Source: CAZXWN01 sp964644695 [NCBI: uncultured bacterium]
Lineage (GTDB): Bacteria > UBP4 > UBA4092
DNA length: 64,000 nucleotides
Reading direction: 5' to 3'
Assembly: GCA_964644695.1 (NCBI GenBank)
Contig: CAZXWN010000001.1
Coordinates: 124,001 to 188,000, forward strand
Part shown: in pieces, positions 53,806 through 62,506 of the stretch
Position numbering within the stretch: position 1 is the stretch's first letter
Layout of the letters: each line of letters begins with the position of its first letter
Translations under genes and position numbers: made by a program
The notes under the pieces: generated by a model
Told to the model about the DNA's origin: nothing
What the model saw: the letters and a program-made list of their open reading frames with translations, nothing else
The model's database searches: none

Positions 53806-55884
53806 TTATCTGGCTTTATTCCTATAGGCATTTGCTTTGGTTTTGGCTGCCTCAGCGGCGTCTGTTTCACCAGACATACTATAAAGCATATATAAATTTA
53901 CCCAACCTTCATAACTATCAGGTCTGATTTTGACTGCTTTCATAAAACATTTTTCTGCAATAAGGAACTGATTTTGTGTTGCATAAGCTGCTCCCAGGCT
54001 TATCCATGCATCATGGGATATTGGATTCAACTCGAGAGCTTTTTTAGCTTCTTGAATAGCCATCTCGGGAGAGCGGCAGATATTAGCCCAGATTGCTCTC
54101 TTGAGATAAGGGTCAACATACTCCGATTCGTAAGAGGAGGCCTGAATGGATTCATTAAAAGCAATATTCCAGTCTTGACGCTCTGCTGCAAGTATGGAGA
54201 AGTTATTACGAATCTGGGCAAAAGGATGAATATCTCTAATAATAACGGGGTAGGGTGAAACTCCTGTTGCCGGATCAAGTTCATTTACCCATTGATTCCA
54301 ATTCATAGTTGAAGTGTAAGAATAATTAAACTCTTCACTCGAGATTCCTTCAGGAGTAAGACGGGCCCATAACCCCGAAGGAATTGCCTGTACAATCCAG
54401 CGATTCCCTTGTATCAAGCTGTATTCAGCAAATACAGGCCTGTTTTTTTGAAGAGCAGCAGTGATGATGGATGGGTTAATCTTTTGGCGGTTAATGCTGA
54501 CAATTTCAATCTTTGGCCGCGCCCCTTTTATTTGCTGCTGATATAACAAATTAAAATCAATATAGACTGAACGAACTAATACCAGTGAATTATCGGGAAG
54601 TTGTTTTAATAAAATCTGTCCAAACCGGTCAGGTGCTCCATTTGAGATATGTTTAATAACATTCCATGATGAATTAACCTGCCATGCCCAAAGCCCAGTC
54701 AAAATAAAAAAAGTGATCCACTGCCAACTAACAGCCAGTGGGATCTTATAAGTAGGACATTCAAGTCTTTCTGCCAGCCATATACCAAAACGAATGATTG
54801 CATAAATCCCCAGTGAACATAAACCACCCCACAGATAAATAGAGGGAAGCAAGAATGATGGGAATTCAGGTTCAATGATTTCGGAGTGTCCATAGAAAAC
54901 GGCCATCCCAATATTTGTCAAAATAATTAAAATTGGGAGAGAAGCCATAATTGCTTTGCGGCGGATAATATATGCGAGTCCACCCAAACCGAGAGCAATT
55001 CCCCATGGCTTAAAAGTCATGAGAAATACTTTGCCTGTTTCAAAAATAAAATATCGAACTGCAATCCAAGACCGATTAAATACCTTTTCATGGAACTCCG
55101 CCTGGCTTAAGTATCCCCACAATGCCTTGGAGGTGGTCAATGAAATGCCGTGATGAAGTACTGGGTGAGTTGAAGAACGAATAGGAAGATAAAGCGTTAC
55201 CAGAAAGCCAAGGAAAAACAACCCAGGAATAGCTGTTAACCAGGTTCTTCCTTCAGGGGATTTCCATGGTCTTGTATATAAAAGTATCAAAATAAAAGAT
55301 GGAAAACAGATAATCATTTGGGCATGGACGGTTAATCCCAGTCCAAGGATAAAAGCTGCAAATGAAAGATATTTTCCCTGCTCGGTAGAAGATTCTGAGC
55401 TCAGAACTTTAACCAGCGTCCATACAAAAGACCCAATAAAGAAAAGGTTGAAAGTATAAATTTCAGCAATAACTGACTGCGACCAATATATCTGTGTAAA
55501 AGCCAAACCCAGTAATCCGAGACTATATCCAATCCATCTGGCAAATGGATATAAAGTGGTGGGAAGAAAATTACGGTTTATTAAAAACAGCCAGTAGAGA
55601 GAAACGGCTCCAGCAATAGCAGAAAAGAAGTTGACACAAACTGCCGTATTACTCAGGAAATCGGGAATTGTGAATAATTTACCTAAAAGTAAATATAAGG
55701 GAAAACCTGTTGGATGGGGTATTCCCAATTCTTTAACAGCCGTAATTAATTCACCACTGTCCCACCAATATAAAGAGGGGCAAAGTGTTCGTATGAAAAC
55801 GAATAACGCAGTAAGGACAATTAAGAACCCTGGCCAATCTCTGTTGAAAACTTTCAATATATTTTGTTTATTGAGTTTTTTCAT
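53806..55884 (-). CDS. DUF2723 membrane glycosyltransferase-like protein with C-terminal TPRs
   Basis: 692 residues. The first loop has YWWDSGELITAVKELGIPHPTGFPLYLLLG, which defines the DUF2723 family of predicted PMT-like enzymes; the Asp and Glu match the catalytic pair of that fold. About ten transmembrane helices follow to residue 420. The C-terminal 120 residues are TPR repeats (NPISHDAWISLGAAYATQNQF, RPDSYEGWVNLYMLYSM). DUF2723 proteins in Bacteroidota include the enzyme of protein O-mannosylation in gingival species. Its start overlaps the mutY stop as ATGA. Confidence 0.85.
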   Translation of the reverse strand: MKKLNKQNILKVFNRDWPGFLIVLTALFVFIRTLCPSLYWWDSGELITAVKELGIPHPTGFPLYLLLGKLFTIPDFLSNTAVCVNFFSAIAGAVSLYWLFLINRNFLPTTLYPFARWIGYSLGLLGLAFTQIYWSQSVIAEIYTFNLFFIGSFVWTLVKVLSSESSTEQGKYLSFAAFILGLGLTVHAQMIICFPSFILILLYTRPWKSPEGRTWLTAIPGLFFLGFLVTLYLPIRSSTHPVLHHGISLTTSKALWGYLSQAEFHEKVFNRSWIAVRYFIFETGKVFLMTFKPWGIALGLGGLAYIIRRKAIMASLPILIILTNIGMAVFYGHSEIIEPEFPSFLLPSIYLWGGLCSLGIYAIIRFGIWLAERLECPTYKIPLAVSWQWITFFILTGLWAWQVNSSWNVIKHISNGAPDRFGQILLKQLPDNSLVLVRSVYIDFNLLYQQQIKGARPKIEIVSINRQKINPSIITAALQKNRPVFAEYSLIQGNRWIVQAIPSGLWARLTPEGISSEEFNYSYTSTMNWNQWVNELDPATGVSPYPVIIRDIHPFAQIRNNFSILAAERQDWNIAFNESIQASSYESEYVDPYLKRAIWANICRSPEMAIQEAKKALELNPISHDAWISLGAAYATQNQFLIAEKCFMKAVKIRPDSYEGWVNLYMLYSMSGETDAAEAAKTKANAYRNKAR

Positions 55885-57005
55885 AACTTGCTGACATTAT
55901 TCTCCTGTAACCATTTTACGATGGGTTGATCTGCTGCCGGAAAAGCATATTTACTTAACTGCTTTGGAGTTACCCATTTAAAATCGTCCACTTCAAGTTT
56001 TTTTACGGTTCCTTCCAATATGGAGCAAAGATAAAAATGGATAGTGACTGTGAAGTGGGAATAACCATGGTCAATAGCCATTATCTTTGATTCTGTTTTG
56101 ACGATAATATCTAATTCTTCCTTTAACTCTCTAACCAGACATTGTCTCAGGGATTCTCCCTGTTCCTTTTTTCCTCCAGGGAATTCCCATAATCCACCCA
56201 GAAGTCCCTTGGCAGGTCTTTGGGTGATTAATACTTTATCATGACAATGGATGACTCCGGCCGAGATGACTTTATGAGGTAGTTTCCGGCTGAGTTTGCG
56301 ATAGGGGATGACATCTGTTAATCCCGAAGCATTTGCCACGCAATATTTTGACAGTGGGCATACTGTACATTGTGGTTGTCGGGGAGTACAGATAATTGCT
56401 CCCAATTCCATCAGTGATTGGTTAAAATCTCCCACTTTGTCGGAACCTGGTAATAGTTGTTCAGAAATATTCCATAACCTTTTATTTATTTCTGATGATT
56501 TGGGATCCTCTTGAATTCCGAATAATCGAGTAAGGACCCTGATGACATTTCCATCCAAAACTGGCATCCGGTGACCGAAAGCGATACTTCCAATAGCCCC
56601 GACGGTATATCGGCCAATTCCGGGTAATTGTTTTATTTCATCGGGAGTCGTTGGAAAACAGTTGGAAAAGTTATCCCGAATTATTATTGCAGCCTTGTGA
56701 AGGTTTCTCGCTCTTGCATAATAACCTAAGCCTTCCCAATGTTTTAGGACAACATCCAGTCGAGCGTCAGCTAAACTTTTTACCGTAGGAAATCTTTTCT
56801 TGAATTTCTCAAAATAGGGGATGACGGTTGTTACCTGGGTTTGTTGTAACATGATTTCAGATATCCAGATCAAATAGGGATCCTTCGTGTTACGCCACGG
56901 CATGGACCGTTTCGATTTATGATACCAATCCAACATCTTATTCTGGATAGTATGGATTTTTCGTGTATTTAAAGTGGATAATTTGTCTTGTGTTTCTTCA
57001 GGCAT
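55881..57005 (-). CDS. mutY: A/G-specific adenine DNA glycosylase
   Basis: Removes adenine mispaired with 8-oxoguanine. The 374-residue protein has the catalytic Glu50 in ISEIMLQQTQV, the HhH motif LPGIGRYTVGAIGSIAFG, the catalytic Asp in VLDGNVIRVL, and a 4Fe-4S cluster loop (CTPRQPQCTVCPLSKYC). The C-terminal MutT-like domain (GGLWEFPGGKKEQGESLRQC, RELKEEL) recognises 8-oxoG. It is transcribed ahead of the DUF2723 gene with a four-base overlap, and is divergent from mazG. Confidence 0.96.
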   Translation of the reverse strand: MPEETQDKLSTLNTRKIHTIQNKMLDWYHKSKRSMPWRNTKDPYLIWISEIMLQQTQVTTVIPYFEKFKKRFPTVKSLADARLDVVLKHWEGLGYYARARNLHKAAIIIRDNFSNCFPTTPDEIKQLPGIGRYTVGAIGSIAFGHRMPVLDGNVIRVLTRLFGIQEDPKSSEINKRLWNISEQLLPGSDKVGDFNQSLMELGAIICTPRQPQCTVCPLSKYCVANASGLTDVIPYRKLSRKLPHKVISAGVIHCHDKVLITQRPAKGLLGGLWEFPGGKKEQGESLRQCLVRELKEELDIIVKTESKIMAIDHGYSHFTVTIHFYLCSILEGTVKKLEVDDFKWVTPKQLSKYAFPAADQPIVKWLQENNVSKL

Positions 57006-57050
57006 GGTTAATTATATCAACAGTCATTGAAGAATAAAGTCAGAGGATTC

Positions 57051-57093
57051 GAATCATCCACGGACCTGGTCCGAACAGCTCCGTGGATGATTC
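57051..57093. repeat. Palindromic intergenic repeat, family A, copy 3
   Basis: Arms GAATCATCCACGGA / TCCGTGGATGATTC around CCTGGTCCGAACAGC. The same outer arms as copy 1 with a small change in the centre (GGACCTGGTCC forms an inner palindrome). It sits upstream of mutY in the divergent mutY-mazG region. Confidence 0.82.
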
Positions 57094-57251
57094 GCGGAAT
57101 AAACGCTCAAACTTATTATTAAATATATCAATATAACATTATAAATATCAGTGTTATACATATTACATTTATCTTTCTTGTTGAGAGTTTATATTACGAC
57201 TATAGATAAATTCGGTATAATAGTGCGGTTATTAATAGATGAAGGTGGAAT

Positions 57252-58055
57252 ATGGAACCTGATAAAAATGAAACACCCTTTAATCGACTCGTCTGGTTGG
57301 TCAATCGACTAAGAGATCCAGGAGGGTGTCCCTGGGATCGGGAACAAACTAAGGAATCCCTTTCTCCCTGTGTTTTGGAGGAGGCGCATGAAGTTGTTGA
57401 AGCTATTGCAGATCCCAATCCTGAGGCTTTACGGGAGGAACTAGGGGATTTGACCTATCAGGTGTTGTTCCTGGCCAAAATTGCATCGGAGCGCCAGGAA
57501 TTCACGCTAGATGATGTATTTCAATGTGCTTATCAGAAATTATATAATCGGCATCCTCATGTTTTTGGAGAAGTAAAAGTTAATGGAACACAGGATGTTC
57601 TTCAAAACTGGGATAAAATCAAAGCCATTGAAAAAAAAGACACCCGGAAATCCGTTTTGGATGGATTGCCAAATACTTTACCAGCGCTGATCAAGGCTCA
57701 GAAGGTTCAAGAAAAGGCGTCCCGGGTTGGTTTTGACTGGAATCATTTTAAGCCAGCTTTTGAGAAGGTAAAAGAAGAACTAAGTGAATTTGAACAGGCT
57801 GTAGAATCCGGTGAGCAATGTCATATTGATGAGGAGCTGGGCGATTTATTATTTGCGATTGTAAACAGTGCTCGATTTGTTAAGGTAAATCCGGAAATGG
57901 CACTCCAGGGAACTATTCGTAAATTTACTCATCGGTTCCATTATATTGAAGAAATGGCTCAGAAGCAGGGCCGTTCATTAGAAGATATGAGTCTGGAAGA
58001 AATGGACCATCTTTGGAATGAAGTAAAAAAACAGGACATGGAGGTGAAAGAATGA
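57252..58055 (+). CDS. mazG: Nucleoside triphosphate pyrophosphohydrolase MazG
   Basis: Hydrolyses NTPs and dNTPs to monophosphates, removing non-canonical nucleotides. The 267 residues hold two MazG domains. The first has GGCPWDREQTKESLSPCVLEEAHEVVEAI and REELGDLTYQVLFLAKIASE; the second has EELSEFEQAVESG and DEELGDLLFAIVNSARF. These are the EExxE and ExxD metal motifs. GAAGGTGG precedes the ATG and TATAAT lies about 30 bases upstream. Its stop overlaps the next gene's start. With mutY and trxA nearby, this corner is rich in oxidative damage functions. Confidence 0.96.
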   Translation: MEPDKNETPFNRLVWLVNRLRDPGGCPWDREQTKESLSPCVLEEAHEVVEAIADPNPEALREELGDLTYQVLFLAKIASERQEFTLDDVFQCAYQKLYNRHPHVFGEVKVNGTQDVLQNWDKIKAIEKKDTRKSVLDGLPNTLPALIKAQKVQEKASRVGFDWNHFKPAFEKVKEELSEFEQAVESGEQCHIDEELGDLLFAIVNSARFVKVNPEMALQGTIRKFTHRFHYIEEMAQKQGRSLEDMSLEEMDHLWNEVKKQDMEVKE

Positions 58056-59053
58056 GTTTTAGTTGGCATAGTCAGAAGATGCATACAAAAGAACCTTTTG
58101 GGATATCCCGTGGGACCTATTCTGAGGTAACCGATTTGATTGTGGAAATCGGTGATGGGATAGGCGAGGGCGCTCCCCATAAATTTTTTAATGACACATT
58201 AGAGACCTTTATACCCGATTTAGATAAAGTAACCCGTTATTTTGAAGATAAAGATTTATTTCAGATAGAAGAACTATTAAAAGATATTGACCACATGACA
58301 CATAGTAAAGTCGTGAAATGTGCGCTTGATATGGCTCTTTATGACCATGTTGGTAAACAATTAGGTGTTCCTGTCTATAAACTTCTGGGGTTATCTTCAG
58401 ATAAAACACCCCAGACGTCATTTACCATTGGAATCTCTGATACAGAAGATATGGTGAGAAAAGCACTGGATGCAAAAGATTTCCCCATTCTTAAAATCAA
58501 ACTGGGTGGTAAAGACGATTTGAATGTCATGCGCCGGATTCGGGAATCCCTGCCAAACCATGTGCTTCGTGTTGATTGTAATTGTGGGTGGACTTCCGAA
58601 AATGCACTTCCTCAAATTGATGCTTTGGCTGAGCTGGGCGTAGAGTTTGTTGAACAACCTTTACCTCCTGATGATATCGAGGGAGCAAAAAAGATATTTG
58701 CTCAATCAAAACTTCCCATCTATCTTGATGAAAGTATTTGTACAACCAGTGATATCCCCAAAGTAGCCCCTTATTGTCATGGGGTGAATTTTAAATTAGT
58801 TAAAACCGGCGGAATCAGAGAATGTCTTAGAGGTATTCATACTGCCAGAGCCTGTGGTTTGAAAGTTATGATTGGATGTATGTTGGAAAGTTCCATTGGT
58901 ATTACTGCCGCAGCTCATCTAACGCCACTGGTAGATTGTGCGGATCTTGATGGAAATATCCTTTTGGCAGATGATCCCTTTGATGGAATGAAGCTGGAGA
59001 ATGGTTGGATAAAATTACCGGAAAGACCGGGTCTTGGTGTTGTCCCAGTCTGA
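58052..59053 (+). CDS. Dipeptide epimerase (enolase superfamily, L-Ala-D/L-Glu type)
   Basis: 333 residues with the muconate-lactonising-enzyme fold. The KxK catalytic motif is LKIKLGG, the metal ligands are the Asp in RVDCNCGW, the Glu in FVEQPLPP and the Asp in IYLDESI, and the second base is the Lys in FKLVKTGGI. This set and the DES motif place it in the dipeptide epimerase subgroup (YcjG/YkfB-like), which interconverts L-Ala-D-Glu and L-Ala-L-Glu during peptidoglycan recycling. Specificity in this group is broad and cannot be fixed by sequence. It overlaps mazG by four bases (ATGA). Confidence 0.9.
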   Translation: MSFSWHSQKMHTKEPFGISRGTYSEVTDLIVEIGDGIGEGAPHKFFNDTLETFIPDLDKVTRYFEDKDLFQIEELLKDIDHMTHSKVVKCALDMALYDHVGKQLGVPVYKLLGLSSDKTPQTSFTIGISDTEDMVRKALDAKDFPILKIKLGGKDDLNVMRRIRESLPNHVLRVDCNCGWTSENALPQIDALAELGVEFVEQPLPPDDIEGAKKIFAQSKLPIYLDESICTTSDIPKVAPYCHGVNFKLVKTGGIRECLRGIHTARACGLKVMIGCMLESSIGITAAAHLTPLVDCADLDGNILLADDPFDGMKLENGWIKLPERPGLGVVPV

Positions 59054-59079
59054 TTTTTGAATTCTGTTGACAGGTCAAG

Positions 59080-59108
59080 TTGAAAAAAGTCATTTATACC
59101 CATAAAAT
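59080..59108 (+). promoter_or_regulatory. Promoter for thioredoxin
   Basis: TTGAAA, 17 bases, then TAAAAT, about 47 bases before the start codon of the thioredoxin gene. A TTGACA just upstream has no -10 at the proper distance. Confidence 0.55.
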
Positions 59109-59154
59109 ACCTTAAATAGGCTTATTCATAAATTTAATAGAGGAGGATATAGCT

Positions 59155-59487
59155 GTGGCAGGTGCCGCTTTAGAGTTTAATGATACAAACTTTGAAACTG
59201 AAGTTATTAAGTCAAATGTCCCTGTTTTAGTTGATTTTTGGGCTGTTTGGTGTGGCCCATGTAAAATGTTGGGACCAACTATTGAAAAGATTGCTGGTGA
59301 TAGCGAATTGTCCGGGAAAGTGAAAGTTGGAAAGCTTAATGTAGATGATAGCCCCAATTCTGCCAGTAAATTTGGAATTCAAGCTATTCCCACGATGTTA
59401 TTTTTTAAAGGTGGTCAGGTCGTTGACCGTGTTGTTGGCGTAGTATCTGAAAAAGATATTCGTGAGAAACTGGAAAAACTTTACTAA
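59155..59487 (+). CDS. trxA: Thioredoxin
   Basis: A 110-residue thioredoxin. The active site WCGPC has Cys33 and Cys36, preceded by the buried Asp27 (VLVDFWA), and the cis-proline loop is AIPTMLFF. The start codon is GTG with GAGGAGG nine bases before it; no ATG competes. It reduces disulphides of ribonucleotide reductase and other targets. It has its own promoter and terminator, so it is monocistronic. Confidence 0.97.
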   Translation: MAGAALEFNDTNFETEVIKSNVPVLVDFWAVWCGPCKMLGPTIEKIAGDSELSGKVKVGKLNVDDSPNSASKFGIQAIPTMLFFKGGQVVDRVVGVVSEKDIREKLEKLY

Positions 59488-59498
59488 TTTGAATAGAT

Positions 59499-59545
59499 AA
59501 TAATCCCCCAGCATGAATAAAATGTCTGGGGGATTATTTTATTTT
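59499..59545. terminator. Bidirectional terminator after trxA
   Basis: A 12-bp stem AATAATCCCCCA / TGGGGGATTATT with a 16-base loop and a T tract. It overlaps the stop of the convergent DUF192 gene. Confidence 0.85.
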
Positions 59546-60006
59546 TTATTGTTAAAGATAACTTTATCTCCAGCCTTTATATTATGCTGCTGACAAAACC
59601 CTCCATTGACTTCTAACACATACTTTGAAGGCATTTCGATACTTCGGGGTTCTAAGCTATAAGGCGTTGTATTTTCGATTATTCCGGCAATCTTCCAATC
59701 GCTGAAGATAAATATCATATCGAGGGGTATTCGAGTGTTTTTCATCCAAAATGACTGGACTTCCTCCTCATCCATCAAAAATAGCATCCCGTTATTTTTT
59801 CCTAAATAATCACGATCCATCAGCCCGTGTGCCCGGGAATCAGGTGTGTCAACGATTTCAACGAAAACCTTTATTTTCTGGCCATTCTGATTAATCAATA
59901 TGACATGAGGTTCGTTGTTTTGAGAATGATACTGGAATAACCCTATTCCAGCGCCGGTTAAAACTAATAATATTGCGATAATTAAAACTCTTTTGGTTGA
60001 AAACAT
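59539..60006 (-). CDS. DUF192 protein, membrane anchored
   Basis: 155 residues. An N-terminal transmembrane helix (about 7-25) is followed by a DUF192 domain: KVFVEIVDTPDSRAHGLMDRD, GMLFLMDEEEVQSFWMKNTRIPLDMIFI and SKYVLEVNGGFCQQHNIKAGDKV. These are the defining segments of the family. The domain is a small beta-barrel of unknown function found in many bacteria and archaea and exposed outside the membrane here. It follows the DUF4340 gene after 16 bases and is probably cotranscribed. Confidence 0.92.
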   Translation of the reverse strand: MFSTKRVLIIAILLVLTGAGIGLFQYHSQNNEPHVILINQNGQKIKVFVEIVDTPDSRAHGLMDRDYLGKNNGMLFLMDEEEVQSFWMKNTRIPLDMIFIFSDWKIAGIIENTTPYSLEPRSIEMPSKYVLEVNGGFCQQHNIKAGDKVIFNNKK

Positions 60007-60022
60007 ATCTGCAGTTGTGTCC

Positions 60023-61357
60023 TTATTTTTTAATGTCGTCTCTGCTGAAATTTAATATATTCATGGTGCTTTTATGAATGATAAATATTTCTTTATACCT
60101 GTTTGAATAAGCATAGTATCCTTTATTATCATGGGTTTCCTTACCCACCATGATTTTATAAAGTCCACCTTTATTGTCCATGCAAGACAGTATCAGCTGC
60201 GGTGTACTGAGTCCATACACAGGATTATTTAAGTTTTTATCTTGAGTGAATAAGTATAATGAAGCTGTATTTAAGGACCACAAAGTATTTTCTACTGAAG
60301 AATAATTGCACAAGTGATTGCTCGGACTAATATACCAATCACTATTTCGTTTATTTATTTCCAGGGGATTTGTCCCCTTTCTTTCAATTTTTTGGATATC
60401 ATCCACTTTGAACGAGAAGATACTTTTATCACGGATTTGGTCAATACTTAAGTTTTTAATGGGCATCGTAATAGTACTATCAACACCCAGGAGATATCTC
60501 CTGTCAGATGACTGTATCCAATCCACAGAGCCTGTTTTATCTTCATTTGTTAAATCAAAATTCAGTATTTTCCCACTCGAATATTTAATTGAAAAACGAT
60601 ATTTAGGTTGAGCCTTTCGTTTTCTGTTATCAGTGGATACTGATGAACCGAAATTCCGTATTTGGCCTGATACCAGTTTCCAGAGTATTTCATCGATTTC
60701 ATAAGAATCTAATATATAATCTGGCTTTGATTTTTCTATCCACTGGTTGCCATCTCTAGACAAAATCAAAGTGCCATGTGGATTGGTGATTTGAAGTTCC
60801 TGGATATCCTGGACCTGGCCATCAGTAAGATTCCTTAACCGAAAATCATCGGGTTTTCTAAACCATTTTTCAATTTGTTGAGTACTTATAAGATATATAT
60901 CTGATTTTTTGGATTGTTTCAGGTAAAAATAAGCTCCATCGGGAGTGATATTTCCGACCCTATATTGGGTAGTACTTTTACCTTGAACGGTAAGTAAGAA
61001 GCGGGGAGAATCTAAGCCATAAGTAGCTTCATTTAAAGCCTCTGTGGCTGAGAGTGTTCTGTAAACAGGTATATTTTTTAAACTATCTATAAAAGACCTG
61101 ATAGATATACTATCTCCATCATCTTTTTCACCAAAAATGACTTCCCATTTATCTTTATCAATTTTTGTAATAGTAAAATCAGGGAGGTCTTCTGGATAGT
61201 AAAAACTAATTTTTCTGATAGAGTCTGCAAACAATGAATCATTCGCTATCAAAGAGTTTGATGGGTTGGAAGTAAACGGCTTTTCAAACCATAGAATATA
61301 AATTCCAAGTAATATAAGAATGATTGCTGCAAGAGATAAATATTTGTGTTTATTCAT
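60023..61357 (-). CDS. DUF4340 protein, membrane anchored
   Basis: 444 residues. A transmembrane helix (about 6-23) anchors an extracytoplasmic body. It has repeated DUF4340-type units (ITKIDKDKWEVI, YGLDSPRFLLTVQGKSTTQYRVGNITPDGAYFYLK, then a related segment ending YGLSTPQLILSCMD and YKIMVGKE). Two repeats of the same unit are visible, with a Ser/Asp-rich region between. DUF4340 proteins often accompany the GldFG-type ABC exporters, but none adjoins this gene. I choose the ATG over a TTG three codons upstream. Confidence 0.85.
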   Translation of the reverse strand: MNKHKYLSLAAIILILLGIYILWFEKPFTSNPSNSLIANDSLFADSIRKISFYYPEDLPDFTITKIDKDKWEVIFGEKDDGDSISIRSFIDSLKNIPVYRTLSATEALNEATYGLDSPRFLLTVQGKSTTQYRVGNITPDGAYFYLKQSKKSDIYLISTQQIEKWFRKPDDFRLRNLTDGQVQDIQELQITNPHGTLILSRDGNQWIEKSKPDYILDSYEIDEILWKLVSGQIRNFGSSVSTDNRKRKAQPKYRFSIKYSSGKILNFDLTNEDKTGSVDWIQSSDRRYLLGVDSTITMPIKNLSIDQIRDKSIFSFKVDDIQKIERKGTNPLEINKRNSDWYISPSNHLCNYSSVENTLWSLNTASLYLFTQDKNLNNPVYGLSTPQLILSCMDNKGGLYKIMVGKETHDNKGYYAYSNRYKEIFIIHKSTMNILNFSRDDIKK

Positions 61358-61487
61358 ATTATTCAAATTGGATATATACTTAATTTGTTAACTTTTATCT
61401 GATTAATGGAACCCTGTATGAAAGTATCATATAATGGACCCATTAATTACAAGAATTATAAACAATCAGTGGGGAGGCACTCTGATT

Positions 61488-62036
61488 ATGCGATTCTTAG
61501 TTACATTAGCAATTCTATTGACACTCTTTGCTTTAATCTTAGCATTCCGACCACAAATAGATGAATTCCTGGCCGGTTATGATCTGCAGAGACAGCAGCA
61601 AAAAAGCCAAACGGCAACGACACCTGTTCAGCAATCTCAGAGAGGCCCTTTATTTGGTGATATGGCTATGGGAGCAGACGGTACTTCAGCTTTACAGTCT
61701 CCAACACCTGTTGCCAATCCTCAAAGAGTTCAACAGCAGGTTCCACAACCTGTAAATCAACCACGCATTCTCCGGTCCGCCAGAGATAAGTTTTTTCAGT
61801 TTGCTAAAGACAATGACTGTCGTATTATTTTTTATCAGGAACCAGCAATTGGTAATGTCATTGTTACCTTGGAAACAAGAGATAAAAACAATGTTTATGG
61901 TTTTATGGACGCTGTTGAAAAGGGCGTACGAATGTTAGATATCGAAAATGTAAAGAATGGATATCAGTCATTGATTACACCCGATGGATCTCGAATAATT
62001 CGCTCATCATTAAAAATCAAATACTCTCCAGAATAG
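61488..62036 (+). CDS. Membrane-anchored protein with Gln/Pro-rich linker
   Basis: 182 residues from the ATG preceded by GGGGAGG; the frame extends 18 codons further up to another ATG without such a site. One transmembrane helix (about 3-21) is followed by an Arg/Gln-rich and Gln/Pro-rich linker (about 35-100) and a compact C-terminal domain of about 75 residues (ARDKFFQFAKDNDCRIIFYQEP, NVIVTLETRDKNNVYGFMDAVEKGVRML). No family recognised. The domain's alternating strand-helix pattern could be a ferredoxin-like fold. It is divergent from the DUF4340 gene. Confidence 0.72.
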   Translation: MRFLVTLAILLTLFALILAFRPQIDEFLAGYDLQRQQQKSQTATTPVQQSQRGPLFGDMAMGADGTSALQSPTPVANPQRVQQQVPQPVNQPRILRSARDKFFQFAKDNDCRIIFYQEPAIGNVIVTLETRDKNNVYGFMDAVEKGVRMLDIENVKNGYQSLITPDGSRIIRSSLKIKYSPE

Positions 62037-62053
62037 AATTGTATATAGATAAT

Positions 62054-62082
62054 TTGAGGGAATTGCAGCAATCGTATAGAAT
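62054..62082 (+). promoter_or_regulatory. Putative promoter before the 117-aa gene
   Basis: TTGAGG, 17 bases, then TAGAAT. The predicted start near 62089 excludes the in-frame ATG at 62082 and supports the start at 62121. Confidence 0.45.
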
Positions 62083-62120
62083 TGTTAATTACTGACAGAT
62101 TGGTCTCCAAGTATAATTAC

Positions 62121-62474
62121 ATGGCAAAACGACGAACTAAACGAAAAAAGAAAGTTGAATTACAAGATTACCTTGGTAAAGTTCGTGATCTTCGAAAGGT
62201 AAATGAGTCTATTCAATTAATCCAGGAAGGGATGTTTGGTGAATATTTGCTTCCGGTTGATTTTGAATGGCGTGATAAGGTATTTCATGTTCGTGACCTC
62301 ATTGGTAGATGGGTTATTACGGATGATGAAAATCAGGAACCTTCAAGAGTCTGTTATCGGGTTGATCTTGATGATATGTCACAAGTTGATTTTTGCCGTC
62401 CCGCAGAATCTGACAATTGGCTTATCATAGGAGTTGAACCAGAGTTGTTGGATGTTATGCGAAAGAACAAGTAG
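62121..62474 (+). CDS. Small protein with basic N-terminus, unknown function
   Basis: 117 residues from the ATG. The first 11 are strongly basic (AKRRTKRKKK); the rest is a compact alpha/beta domain with FEWRDKVFHVRDLIGRWVITDDENQEPSRVCYRVDL. No family is recognised and no metal motif is seen. The frame continues 13 codons upstream to another ATG, which the likely promoter would not include. No Shine-Dalgarno is evident. The basic head suggests RNA or DNA contact; this is inference. Confidence 0.65.
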   Translation: MAKRRTKRKKKVELQDYLGKVRDLRKVNESIQLIQEGMFGEYLLPVDFEWRDKVFHVRDLIGRWVITDDENQEPSRVCYRVDLDDMSQVDFCRPAESDNWLIIGVEPELLDVMRKNK

Positions 62475-62506
62475 TCTGTCAAAATGCTAATTGAGTAAAG
62501 TTGAAT